64,000 nt of DNA from assembly GCF_005885675.1 (NCBI RefSeq), contig NZ_VANR01000003.1:248001-312000 (forward strand), written 5' to 3'. Shown in pieces: positions 27,201 through 35,635 of this stretch; within the stretch, counting starts at the first letter, position 1; every line of letters starts with the position of its first letter. The translations under genes were made by a program, and so were the position numbers. The stretch is from Polaribacter aestuariivivens (lineage in GTDB: Bacteria; Bacteroidota; Bacteroidia; Flavobacteriales; Flavobacteriaceae). The notes beneath the pieces are model-generated. The model did not search any database. It was not told the DNA's origin and saw only the letters and a program-made list of their open reading frames with translations.

Positions 27201-29836
27201 GGCAAAATACTGGTTCTGCAAATAAGGAAGCTGCAAAAATGTTGGTATTTTCTGCAGACAAAGAAAAATACAATGTTGGTGAAACTGCAAAAATCACTTT
27301 TCCTTCAGGAAGCAAAGGGAATGCACTAATTAGTATAGAAAATGGTACAAAAGTTTTAGAAACAAAATGGGTTGCAACTCAAAAAGGTACTACTTCTGTA
27401 GAAATTCCTATTAAGAAAAATATGGCTCCAAACGTGTTTGTAAATATTTCATTATTACAACCACATCAAGTTACAGAAAACGACTTACCAATTCGTTTGT
27501 TTGGGGTAATTCCTCTTATGATAGAAGACAAAAATACCATATTACAACCGCAAATTTCTATGCCAAATGAACTTCAACCACAAAAAGAATTTACAGTAAA
27601 AATTTCTGAAAAAAACAATAAAGAAATGACATATACTTTAGCTGTTGTTGAAGAAGGTTTGCTTGATTTAACAAGGTTTAAAACTCCAAATGCACATAGC
27701 TATTTTTATGCAAGAGAAGCTTTAGGTGTAAAAACCTGGGATATTTTTGACGATGTAATCGGTGCTTATTCAGGAAGTATAGATCAGGTTTTTGCCATTG
27801 GTGGAGATGGAAACATTGCCAAAGGAAAAAACCAAAAAGCTAACAGATTTAAACCTGTTGTAAAATATTTAGGACCATTTCAATTAGAAAAAGGAACTAC
27901 AAAAACGCACAAAATTACCTTACCAAATTATATTGGTTCTGTTAGAACAATGGTAATTGCTGGTGATGTTCGTAAAGAAGCTTTTGGAAATATAGAAAAA
28001 GCGGTTCCTGTTAAAAAACCTTTGATGGTATTGGCAACATTGCCAAGAAAATTGTCACCAAAAGAAAAAGTTACGCTTCCAATTACCGTTTTTGCCATGG
28101 ATAAAAAAGTAAAAAATGTAAATGTTCAAGTAAAAACTTCCAACGGTATTTCAGTTATTGGCAATAAAACAAAAGCCATTAATTTTGATAAACCAGATGA
28201 AAAAATGGTGTATTTTCAATTAGATGTTTTAAATGCTAATGGCATGAATACTGTTGAGGTTATTGCATCTGGAAATGGAGAGAAAGCAACCTATAAAGTT
28301 GAGTTAGATGTTTTAAATCCAAACCCAATAACATCAAAAATTATTGATAAAAGTATAAAAAAGAAACAAGCAGAAACTATCAATTTTAATACGTTTGGGG
28401 TAAAAGGATCTAATCAAGCAATTTTAGAACTATCTACCATTCCACAAATAAACTTTACAGGCAGGCTGCAATATTTAATTCAATATCCTCATGGTTGTGT
28501 GGAGCAAACAACTTCTAGTGTTTTTCCTCAATTATTTTTAAATGATATTTTCGATTTAACATCAAAAAAGAAAAGAGAAATTCAAAAAAATATAGAAAAC
28601 GGAATAAAAAGATTGGGTAATTTTCAAAAAGCAAATGGTGGTTTAAGTTATTGGATTGGAGAAAATTATGTTGATGATTGGGGAACCACATATGCTGGCC
28701 ATTTTATGCTAGAGGCTGAGAAAAAAGGCTTTGTTTTACCATTAACTTTTAAGAGTAATTTTATAAAATATCAAAAAAATGCTGCAAGAAGTTGGCGTCC
28801 AAATTACAGCAATTATTCAAGAGATTTATCGCAGGCTTACAGATTATACACCTTGGCTTTAGCAGGAAGTGCAGATTTATCTGCGATGAACAGATTGCGT
28901 GAATTTAAGCAAATTTCCAATGAAGCAAAATGGCGTTTGGCAGCTGCTTATGCCTTAGTTGGTCAAAAAGAAGCTAGTACAAAAATTATGGAAAAAGCCA
29001 GTTTAAGCTTTTCTGGTTACTATTCTTACAGTTATGGTTCTACAACAAGAAATAAAGCCATGGCTTTAGAAACGATGTTAATTACAAGTCACAACAATGT
29101 TCAAAAGATAGCAAAAGATATCGCAAAAGATTTATCGAGTAATCAATGGATGAGTACACAAACTACTGCTTTTAGCTTAATGGCTATTGGCAAAATGGTA
29201 GTAAAAAATGGTGGAAAAGCAATTGAAGTAAATCTTACAAATAATGGAAAATCAGAAACTGTAAAAACTCAGCTTTCCATGATTCAAAGAAAGTTAAATA
29301 TTACAGATGGTAAAAACTCCATTAGCATTAAAAACAACGAAAATAATGTTGTTTTCGCAAGAGTTATAAACTTAGGAAAACTACCATTGGGTGATGAAAT
29401 TTCAGAAAGAAGAGGTTTGAGTATTTCTATAGATTATAAAGATTTACAGGGCAAAACAATTGATGTAAACAAGTTAAAACAAGGACAAGATTTTGTGGCA
29501 AAAATTATGGTAAGCAATCCCAAAAATGAAACAGTTAAAGACATTGCATTAACACAAATTTTTCCTTCTGGATGGGAAATTGTAAATACACGTTTTACAG
29601 ATTTTGGAACTACTGCTAAAAGTGAAGCACGTTACACAGATATTAAAGATGATCGCGTAAATTTCTATTTCGATTTAAATAAAGGTAGAAGAACATCAGA
29701 AACAAAAACCTTTACAGTATTACTAAATGCAGCTTATTTAGGTAACTATTATTTACCAGGAATTCAAGTAGAAGCGATGTATGACAATGATTATTTAGTA
29801 AGAACTAAAGGAAATTGGATTGAAGTAATTAAATAA
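24278..29836 (+). CDS. alpha-2-macroglobulin family lipoprotein
   Basis: Large periplasmic protease-trap lipoprotein, 1852 residues, similar in layout to E. coli YfhM. The lipobox FIFSC is at C21 (C19 if the second ATG, 24284, is used). The N-terminal part is beta-rich. An acidic, aromatic stretch at about 445-520 (YDDFEDDYYEEYNTL) looks like an insertion. An MG2-like domain (LKGYLYGERGVWRPGD) starts near 623, with an alpha-2-macroglobulin domain further on. The thioester motif GCVEQ is intact (C1407 and Q1410), so it can covalently capture attacking proteases. It is followed by the PBP1C gene; the same pairing is known in proteobacteria and is taken to link protease defence with peptidoglycan repair. 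Confidence 0.93.
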   Translation: MTMKTNKLLTAFVLFLFIFSCNKEEIKTSNIFKFKEYISYTTSGVTSVAGNIKINLAKEVESWEPNQEISSDILSIKPFVNGKIKTVNKHAFIFIPDENLESDKAYTVSVKLNKIYKNIPAKFENYTFQFKTIKPNFNVQINNLQSYSKTYQYLQGVVKSADIISLDNAKKLLKASQKEISKNIVWNESFKKSKVFEFKIDSIQRFEEDSKLKISWNGKPINAESEGENELLIPGKNNFKVLNVSVVNTSQQYISINFSDALKKQQNFDGLVTIQNVNKPQFVVNGNELKIYTDKNFKENILVSVFEGIVNAHGYKLKSNFTETITFEQKKPQIRAISNGTILPNSNNLKFNFEAINVKAVDVRIIKIYENNVLQFLQENNLNSNNDYTVKRVGRRVAKETITLIDSKENNTQNWKAYSIDIAKMIATESGAIYRIELSFNKNQTFYECEDDSSNNENYDDFEDDYYEEYNTLSEVENEDEREELYWDNKLYSYKNRNYNWRDRENPCKNSYYNYKEISQNLLASNIGIIAKKGTNDDYFLAVTNILTTKPIIGAIVKLYNFQQQEILSSRTNTQGFVNIKSAKNAAFAVVSKDNNVGYIKLFDGNSLSLSKFDVSGSKTQKGLKGYLYGERGVWRPGDSIHLTFILNDAANKLPNNHPVKLEVTDPSGKLIYKTVTAENLNKFYKFTVTTSQEAKTGNYQAKVTVGGAKFYKTLKVETVKPNRLKIKVNFEDDILSSSKPVNGNLEIKWLHGTPAKKLKVEVKAKVSATNYSFKNFGNYIFSDPSRNFSMEETNIFEGKLDANGTAKISNTLKIGKNAPGMLNIQFLVRAFENGGDFSIDAFTKKYAPFNSFVGLKSPKGNRYGSFFTDENKTFSVVSLDDKGNVLSNRNLEVEIHKIEWRWWWSSSEDNLSRYTSSTYNKAYKKLKITTNSKGKGSFNLNIPEKDRGRFLIRVIDKKSGHATGRTAYFYKNWWQNTGSANKEAAKMLVFSADKEKYNVGETAKITFPSGSKGNALISIENGTKVLETKWVATQKGTTSVEIPIKKNMAPNVFVNISLLQPHQVTENDLPIRLFGVIPLMIEDKNTILQPQISMPNELQPQKEFTVKISEKNNKEMTYTLAVVEEGLLDLTRFKTPNAHSYFYAREALGVKTWDIFDDVIGAYSGSIDQVFAIGGDGNIAKGKNQKANRFKPVVKYLGPFQLEKGTTKTHKITLPNYIGSVRTMVIAGDVRKEAFGNIEKAVPVKKPLMVLATLPRKLSPKEKVTLPITVFAMDKKVKNVNVQVKTSNGISVIGNKTKAINFDKPDEKMVYFQLDVLNANGMNTVEVIASGNGEKATYKVELDVLNPNPITSKIIDKSIKKKQAETINFNTFGVKGSNQAILELSTIPQINFTGRLQYLIQYPHGCVEQTTSSVFPQLFLNDIFDLTSKKKREIQKNIENGIKRLGNFQKANGGLSYWIGENYVDDWGTTYAGHFMLEAEKKGFVLPLTFKSNFIKYQKNAARSWRPNYSNYSRDLSQAYRLYTLALAGSADLSAMNRLREFKQISNEAKWRLAAAYALVGQKEASTKIMEKASLSFSGYYSYSYGSTTRNKAMALETMLITSHNNVQKIAKDIAKDLSSNQWMSTQTTAFSLMAIGKMVVKNGGKAIEVNLTNNGKSETVKTQLSMIQRKLNITDGKNSISIKNNENNVVFARVINLGKLPLGDEISERRGLSISIDYKDLQGKTIDVNKLKQGQDFVAKIMVSNPKNETVKDIALTQIFPSGWEIVNTRFTDFGTTAKSEARYTDIKDDRVNFYFDLNKGRRTSETKTFTVLLNAAYLGNYYLPGIQVEAMYDNDYLVRTKGNWIEVIK

Positions 29837-29858
29837 ATAAGGTGAATTAAAAGTAAGA

Positions 29859-29893
29859 ATTTCATTTCAACGAAAGGAGAAATCTCAAAGAAT
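29859..29893. repeat. decayed GTCGAAA-family intergenic repeat
   Basis: ATTTCATTTCAACGAAAGGA followed by GAAATCTCAAAGAA resembles, in degraded form, the copies near 39526 and 61902. It lies between the alpha-2-macroglobulin and PBP1C genes. Confidence 0.35.
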
Positions 29894-29967
29894 TAGTTTT
29901 TATTATAATATTTCTCAATCGTCTAAAAAGGCTTATTTCTAAATAACATTCGAAAAAAATAGAAAGC

Positions 29968-32313
29968 TTGAACATCAAAAACTACATAAAACGACATAAA
30001 AAGAAAACAATATTTCTAGCAGTTTTCTTGATATTCTATGCTTTTTGTTTGCCAAAAGAGTTGTTTACCAAACCAACATCAACAGTTATAACAAGTAAAA
30101 ACAATCAATTATTAGGTGCGTTAATTGCAAATGATGGTCAGTGGCGTTTTCCTCATAATGATAGTGTACCAAATAAATTCAAAACCTGTTTAATTCAGTT
30201 TGAAGATGAGCATTTTTACAAACATCCTGGATTTAATCCAGTTTCAATTTTTAAAGCTTTAAAACAAAATTTACAAGCTGGAAAAGTTAAAAGAGGAGGA
30301 AGTACCATTACACAGCAAGTAATAAGATTAAGTAGAGATAATAGAGATAGAACGTATTTTGAAAAACTAAAAGAGCTCATCTTAGCAACTCGTTTAGAAA
30401 TAAGAGCAAGTAAAGAAGAAATTATTGCTTTTTGGAGTTCAAATGCACCTTTTGGAGGAAATGTTGTAGGTTTAGATGCGGCTTCTTGGAGGTATTTTAA
30501 TAGAAAAGCTACAGATTTGTCTTGGGCAGAAGCTGCAACTTTAGCAGTATTGCCAAATGCACCAAACTTGATTTATCCAGGGAAAAATCAGCATAAACTA
30601 TTATCAAAAAGAAATCGGTTATTAAAAAAATTACTTATAAAAAAAGTAATAGATTCTTTAACGTATGAATTATCAATTCTTGAAGAATTGCCTCAAAAAG
30701 CATATGCAATTCCTCAAATTACACCACATTTATTGCAAAAAATAAACAAAACAAATAAAGGGAAATTTGTAAAAACAACGATTGATAAAAAACTACAAAA
30801 TCAAACAAATGAAATTGTAAAAAAACACTACAATGTTTTAAATAAAAATGAAATTTACAATATTGCTGTTTTGGTTTTAGACGTAAAAAAAAGAGAAGTA
30901 TTAAGTTATGTTGGCAATTCACCAACAGACAAAAAACACCAAAAAGATGTTGATGTTATAGACAAGCCAAGAAGTACAGGAAGTATTTTAAAACCTTTTT
31001 TATACGCTGCAATGTTAGATGCAGGTGAAATTTTACCAAATACGTTAGTGGCAGATGTTCCAACAAACTTTGGGAGCTATCAACCAGAAAATTTTAATAA
31101 AAATTATGCAGGGGCAATTTCTGCAAAATTGGCTTTGTCAAAATCTTTAAACGTACCAACAGTAAGGATGTTGCAAAGTTTTGGTTTGGAAAAATTTTAT
31201 CATTATTTACAAAAATTACAATTAAAAAATTTACATGAAAATGCAAATCATTACGGATTAACTTTGGCTTTAGGTGGTGCAGAAAGTAACCTCTGGGATT
31301 TATGCAAAAGTTACGCATCAATGGCATCAACAGTAAATAATTATACTAAAAATTCAAGCAGATATTTTACAAACGAATTTACAGAACCTACTTTTTATGC
31401 TGATCAAAAAATCCATTTTGGAAAAAAATCAGCAGAAAAAAATATTTTTGATGCAGCTTCCATTTACCTCACTTTCGAAAGTTTAAAAGAAGTAAACAGG
31501 CCAAATGCCGAAGAAAATTGGGAGTTTTTTGATTCGTCTAAACAAATTGCTTGGAAAACCGGAACCAGTTTTGGTTTTAGAGATGCTTGGGCAATTGGCA
31601 TCACAAAAGATTTTGTAGTGGGTGTTTGGGTTGGAAACGCAGATGGTGAAGGAAGACCAGGTTTGGTTGGCGTACAAACTGCAGCACCTATTTTATTTGA
31701 TGTTTTTGATAAGCTACCAAATTCAGAATGGTTTTCAACACCTTTTGACGAAATGACAGAAATTAAAATTTGCACAAAAAGTGGATATAGAGCTACTGAA
31801 ATTTGCGAAGATAAAAAGCTACAATTTATTCAAAATGCTGGTTTAAAAACAGCACCATGTCCTTTTCACTTTCTGGTAAATGTAAATGTTTCAGAAAAAT
31901 ATCAAGTAAATACTTCTTGTGAAAACCTAGAGAATATCAAACAGAAATCATGGTTTGTTTTGCCGCCTTTAATGGAATACTATTACAAGAACAAAAATCC
32001 GTTTTATAAAACACTGCCAAAGTTTAGAAATGATTGTTTGGGAGAAAATAGCAACGTAATGAAATTTATATACCCAACAGAAAAAAGTACAATTTTTTTA
32101 CCTAAAGATTTTAATGGAATTAAAAACAAAGTGGTTTTTAAAGTCGCACATTCCAACAATAATGCAAGTTTATTTTGGTATTTAAATACTACTTTTTTAG
32201 GAAAAACCTACCAGAAACACGAGTTTTCAACTACGATAAAACGTGGAAAATACACCCTTACTGTAATTGATAATTTAGGAAACGAAATAAGTCAAACTAT
32301 TGAAATTCAATAA
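29968..32313 (+). CDS. pbpC: penicillin-binding protein 1C
   Basis: Bifunctional inner-membrane peptidoglycan glycosyltransferase and transpeptidase, 781 residues. The start is a TTG: an in-frame stop lies eight codons upstream, no ATG occurs before the conserved domain, and the next residues (IKRHKKKTIFLAVFLIFYAF) are a cytoplasmic tail and membrane anchor. The glycosyltransferase (about 40-230) has FEDEHFYKHPGFNP and RGGSTITQQVIRLSRD. Transpeptidase motifs are S339-x-x-K342 (GSILKPF), SLN and KTGTSFGFRDAW. The last 85 residues resemble the PBP1C C-terminal domain. It probably shares a transcript with the upstream alpha-2-macroglobulin gene. Confidence 0.95.
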   Translation: MNIKNYIKRHKKKTIFLAVFLIFYAFCLPKELFTKPTSTVITSKNNQLLGALIANDGQWRFPHNDSVPNKFKTCLIQFEDEHFYKHPGFNPVSIFKALKQNLQAGKVKRGGSTITQQVIRLSRDNRDRTYFEKLKELILATRLEIRASKEEIIAFWSSNAPFGGNVVGLDAASWRYFNRKATDLSWAEAATLAVLPNAPNLIYPGKNQHKLLSKRNRLLKKLLIKKVIDSLTYELSILEELPQKAYAIPQITPHLLQKINKTNKGKFVKTTIDKKLQNQTNEIVKKHYNVLNKNEIYNIAVLVLDVKKREVLSYVGNSPTDKKHQKDVDVIDKPRSTGSILKPFLYAAMLDAGEILPNTLVADVPTNFGSYQPENFNKNYAGAISAKLALSKSLNVPTVRMLQSFGLEKFYHYLQKLQLKNLHENANHYGLTLALGGAESNLWDLCKSYASMASTVNNYTKNSSRYFTNEFTEPTFYADQKIHFGKKSAEKNIFDAASIYLTFESLKEVNRPNAEENWEFFDSSKQIAWKTGTSFGFRDAWAIGITKDFVVGVWVGNADGEGRPGLVGVQTAAPILFDVFDKLPNSEWFSTPFDEMTEIKICTKSGYRATEICEDKKLQFIQNAGLKTAPCPFHFLVNVNVSEKYQVNTSCENLENIKQKSWFVLPPLMEYYYKNKNPFYKTLPKFRNDCLGENSNVMKFIYPTEKSTIFLPKDFNGIKNKVVFKVAHSNNNASLFWYLNTTFLGKTYQKHEFSTTIKRGKYTLTVIDNLGNEISQTIEIQ

Positions 32314-32635
32314 CATTATTGTAAAAAGTTAAATTTTTCTTAATTTTTAATTAAATATTTATATATTGCGTTAAATTCTTGAATAAAGAATAGTTGTCAA
32401 TTACAAAACATGAATCCCTATACAATGTTTTTAAAAACTTCTTATGCAAATTCTGCAAATTACGCTACTTTTTTAAATGCGTTAAATTCACTATTTATCA
32501 TTTTAGTTTTAAAAATCCATTTGGTTTATAGGATTAAAAGTTTCAATTAAAAACTGTTATTTTTAAATAACCGCTGTTAATCGATTGTTCTTTACCATTC
32601 GTCGTAAAACAACTGAAATTTTTTCGAAACAAAAT

Positions 32636-32643
32636 TATATTTG
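32636..32643 (+). promoter_or_regulatory. -7 element before 59-residue protein gene
   Basis: TATATTTG is an exact TAnnTTTG match that would give a leader of about 15 bases before the start at 32665. CTG at 32613-32615 is the nearest candidate for the -33 element. Confidence 0.4.
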
Positions 32644-32664
32644 AATAAATAACATATTAAAACC

Positions 32665-32844
32665 ATGGCTTTACAAATTTTACCACCAGACCCAATACAA
32701 ACAAGTGAAACTTTTTTAGACTTACAATTGGTTATGGTTATTACTGGTCTTGCAATTGGTGTTTTTGCAGTTTTAAAAATAACAAAACTTTTAAGCAAAA
32801 TTAAAATTGATAAATCTGCTAAAAAACCTAGCTATACATCTTAA
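32665..32844 (+). CDS. 59-residue single-helix membrane protein
   Basis: Small open frame starting MALQILPPDPIQTSETFLDL, then one hydrophobic helix (about 22-42, QLVMVITGLAIGVFAVLKI) and a basic tail (KLLSKIKIDKSAKKPSYTS). A perfect -7 box lies 21 bases upstream, and the amphipathic plan (outside N-terminus, helix, positive cytoplasmic end) is that of a real membrane peptide. It is alone in a 680-base gap. Family not recognised; a single-pass accessory subunit is possible, but nothing nearby identifies a partner. Confidence 0.55.
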   Translation: MALQILPPDPIQTSETFLDLQLVMVITGLAIGVFAVLKITKLLSKIKIDKSAKKPSYTS

Positions 32845-32992
32845 AGTATTAGATTTTTCTTAACAGAAAACTATAATAAATTCTTCATCTTTGTGAAATG
32901 CAATTTTTTAAAAATTTGTATTTTAAGATATTATAAATCATTAAATTATTATTTTTAAAATAGTTTTTAATGATTTTTTTAATTTTTATAAA

Positions 32993-33835
32993 ATGAAGAT
33001 TTATCCTATAGAAACAGGAAATTTTAAGTTAGATGGTGGTGCAATGTTTGGTGTGGTTCCTAAAACTATCTGGCAAAAAACCAATCCTGCAGATGCTAAT
33101 AATTTAATAGAAATGAGTATGCGATGCATGCTAATTGAAGATGGAAACCGACTTATTTTAATTGACACTGGTTTAGGTGAAAAACAGTCAGACAAGTTTT
33201 TTGGTTATTATTATTTATTTGGCGATTTTTCTTTAGACACTTCATTGAAAAAATATGGTTTTCATAGAAATGATATAACGGATGTATTTTTAACACATTT
33301 GCATTTTGATCATTGTGGAGGTGTAATTGAATGGAACAATCAAAAAACATTATTGCAACCCGCATTTAAAAATGCAAAATTTTGGTCTAATCAAAAACAT
33401 TGGAAATGGGCTACAGAACCAAATCCGAGAGAAAAAGCGTCATTTTTAAAAGAAAACATTAATCCTATAAAAGAAAGCGGACAATTAGAATTTATACATA
33501 GTAATTATAAAGATCAAATTGGTTTTGATGTACTTTTTATGGATGGTCATACAGAAAAACAAATGTTGCCAAAAATAAAATACCAAGGTAAAACCATTGT
33601 TTTTATGGCAGATTTATTACCAACAGTTGGCCACATTCCTTTACCATATGTCATGGGATATGATACAAGACCTTTATTAACAATCAAAGAAAAAGCAGCC
33701 TTTTTAAACGAAGCTGCAGACAATAATTACTATCTTTTTTTAGAGCATGATGCACAGAATGAATTGTGTACAGTGCAACATACAGAAAAAGGAGTCAGAT
33801 TAAAAAACACACATAAATTTACAGATATATTTTAA
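32993..33835 (+). CDS. metallo-beta-lactamase-fold hydrolase
   Basis: Predicted cytosolic hydrolase of 280 residues. The metal-binding motif THLHFDHCGG gives H102, H104, D106 and H107. Further conserved metal-site segments are FMDGHTEKQM, IVFMADLLPT and LFLEHDA. No signal peptide. The substrate is unknown: this fold covers lactonases, thioesterases and nucleases, and the compact form resembles the lactonase-like or quinoprotein-relay-like groups. It lies 15 bp before the protease gene and is probably co-transcribed with it. Confidence 0.88.
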   Translation: MKIYPIETGNFKLDGGAMFGVVPKTIWQKTNPADANNLIEMSMRCMLIEDGNRLILIDTGLGEKQSDKFFGYYYLFGDFSLDTSLKKYGFHRNDITDVFLTHLHFDHCGGVIEWNNQKTLLQPAFKNAKFWSNQKHWKWATEPNPREKASFLKENINPIKESGQLEFIHSNYKDQIGFDVLFMDGHTEKQMLPKIKYQGKTIVFMADLLPTVGHIPLPYVMGYDTRPLLTIKEKAAFLNEAADNNYYLFLEHDAQNELCTVQHTEKGVRLKNTHKFTDIF

Positions 33836-33850
33836 TAAGAGAAAAGAGAA

Positions 33851-35566
33851 ATGAGAGTATTAAAACCAATAATGTTTACAGCAGTTGCTGGTATTTTATT
33901 TGCAAGTTGTAAATCATCAATCGCAACAATTCCAGTACCAAATGGTAGTGATAATGTAATAAACATACCTGCAAAAAAAGGAGCGTTTTCAGAAAATGAA
34001 AGACAAACTTGGAGTCATTTAGATTTGTTAACAGATTCTATTCCAGGAATGAGTATAGCCAAAGCATACGAATTTGTTCAAAATAAAAAAGGAACAACAG
34101 TTATTGTAGGTATTGCAGATTCTGGAACTGATGTAGAGCATGAAGATTTAAAAGATGTTGCATGGACAAATCCAAAAGAAATTGCTGGAAACAATATAGA
34201 TGATGATAAAAATGGATATGTTGATGATATTCATGGGTGGAATTTTTTAGGAAGCAAAGACGGAACAATTGTAAATGCAGATCAATTAGAGCTAACAAGA
34301 ATTGTAAAAAGAGGAATGGATAAATTTGGTGATAAAAAAGCTTCAGAAATTGCTGATACTGATAAAGCTGAATTTGAACAATACTTAAAGTTAAAAGAAA
34401 AATATACAAAATCTGTAGAAGCTCACAAACAAGAGTTAGTCAATTTAGCACAAACTGCTGAACGTATCAATCAAATTGAGCAAAATTTTAAAGACGTTAG
34501 AGCTTTTATCGGTAAAGATAATTACACTATTGACGATTTAAAAAAGGCAAAACCTACAGATCCAAAAATGGCAGCAAAAATTGCAGACATTACCAACCTT
34601 TTAAGTAGAGGTGCTTCTGAACAAGAACTGCTAAACTACAAAAAGCAATTAATGGATTACAAAAAAGGAAAAGAAGCATCTAAAAGTTACGATTTAGACT
34701 TTAATGCACGTCAATCTTTACCTGATAATTTATACGATATTAATGATAAATTTTATGGAAACAACAACGTAATAGGTTCTAAAGACCTAGAAAGTCATGG
34801 TACACACGTAGCAGGTATTGTTGCTGCTTCTAGAAATAACGGAAAAGGTGTAAATGGTGTAGCCAATAATGTAAAAATTATGGCTGTAAGAGTTGTTCCA
34901 GATGGAGATGAACATGATAAAGATGTGGCTTTAGGAATTAGATATGCAGTAGATAATGGAGCAAAAGTAATTAATACAAGTTTTGGTAAAGCATATTCAC
35001 CAAACAAACAATGGGTTTACGATGCAATTAAATATGCAGCAAAAAATGATGTTTTAATTGTAAATGCAGCAGGAAATGATGGTGATGATATTGATGAAGT
35101 AAAAACGTTTCCAAATGATTCAGAAGACTTAAACACAGAAATTTCTGACAATGTTTTAACTGTTGGCGCAATGAGTGCTAGTTATGATGAAAATTTACCA
35201 GCATCTTTTTCTAACTACGGAAAGAAAAACGTTGATGTTTTTGCACCAGGTGTAGATATTTATGCTACAATGCCATTAGATAAATACGATTTTAATAGTG
35301 GAACATCTATGGCAGCTCCATCTGCTGCAGGGGTTGCAGCTTTGGTTCGTTCTTATTATCCACAATTATCTGCAAGTCAGGTAAAACATATTCTAATGAA
35401 CTCAGGAATTAAAATTAATTTCAATGTCATAAAACCAGGTTCACAAAGCAGGCAAAACCCTGAAGGAGAAAAAGTTCCTTTCTCAGATTTATCTGTTTCA
35501 GGTAGGGTTGTAAATGCCTACAATGCCTTAAAAATGGCAGATAGTATTGTAAACGGAAAAAAATAA
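33851..35566 (+). CDS. subtilisin-like (S8) serine protease lipoprotein
   Basis: Cell-envelope serine protease, 571 residues. The lipobox FASC gives lipidated C20. Catalytic triad: D90 (IADSGTD), H316 (SHGTHVAG) and S486 (GTSMAAP); the oxyanion asparagine lies in VNAAGNDGD. About 225 residues separate Asp and His, far more than the 30-40 of classical subtilisin. The insertion (about 140-300) is rich in charged helices and may form a coiled coil or regulatory arm. Flavobacterial envelope subtilases commonly have such inserts. There is no T9SS domain, so it is probably anchored facing the periplasm or surface. Confidence 0.93.
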   Translation: MRVLKPIMFTAVAGILFASCKSSIATIPVPNGSDNVINIPAKKGAFSENERQTWSHLDLLTDSIPGMSIAKAYEFVQNKKGTTVIVGIADSGTDVEHEDLKDVAWTNPKEIAGNNIDDDKNGYVDDIHGWNFLGSKDGTIVNADQLELTRIVKRGMDKFGDKKASEIADTDKAEFEQYLKLKEKYTKSVEAHKQELVNLAQTAERINQIEQNFKDVRAFIGKDNYTIDDLKKAKPTDPKMAAKIADITNLLSRGASEQELLNYKKQLMDYKKGKEASKSYDLDFNARQSLPDNLYDINDKFYGNNNVIGSKDLESHGTHVAGIVAASRNNGKGVNGVANNVKIMAVRVVPDGDEHDKDVALGIRYAVDNGAKVINTSFGKAYSPNKQWVYDAIKYAAKNDVLIVNAAGNDGDDIDEVKTFPNDSEDLNTEISDNVLTVGAMSASYDENLPASFSNYGKKNVDVFAPGVDIYATMPLDKYDFNSGTSMAAPSAAGVAALVRSYYPQLSASQVKHILMNSGIKINFNVIKPGSQSRQNPEGEKVPFSDLSVSGRVVNAYNALKMADSIVNGKK

Positions 35567-35575
35567 TTTTATAAG

Positions 35576-35606
35576 AAATAGCGATTTACTCATCGCTATT
35601 TTTTAT
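35576..35606 (+). terminator. terminator after S8 protease gene
   Basis: 10-bp stem AAATAGCGAT/ATCGCTATTT with a six-base loop, followed by a T tract. Confidence 0.8.
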
Positions 35607-35635
35607 TTTTATATCAAATTAAACCAAAAATAAAT

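Larger units (their letters stand above)
32314..32992. other. long intergenic region around one small gene
   Basis: This 680-base gap has no long open frame. It contains one convincing small gene (32665-32844) with its own -7 box. Bases 32314-32630 show only AT-rich sequence, a 46-codon open frame without promoter or start support, and a minor dyad ATTCTT/AAGAAT near 32377. Bases 32845-32992 hold an AT-rich leader of the hydrolase gene. No terminator was found after pbpC. Confidence 0.6.

Noticed and set aside
32410..32550. Open frame of 46 codons in the gap after pbpC
   Set aside because: No promoter box or start-site support, composition like surrounding non-coding DNA, and no recognisable features.
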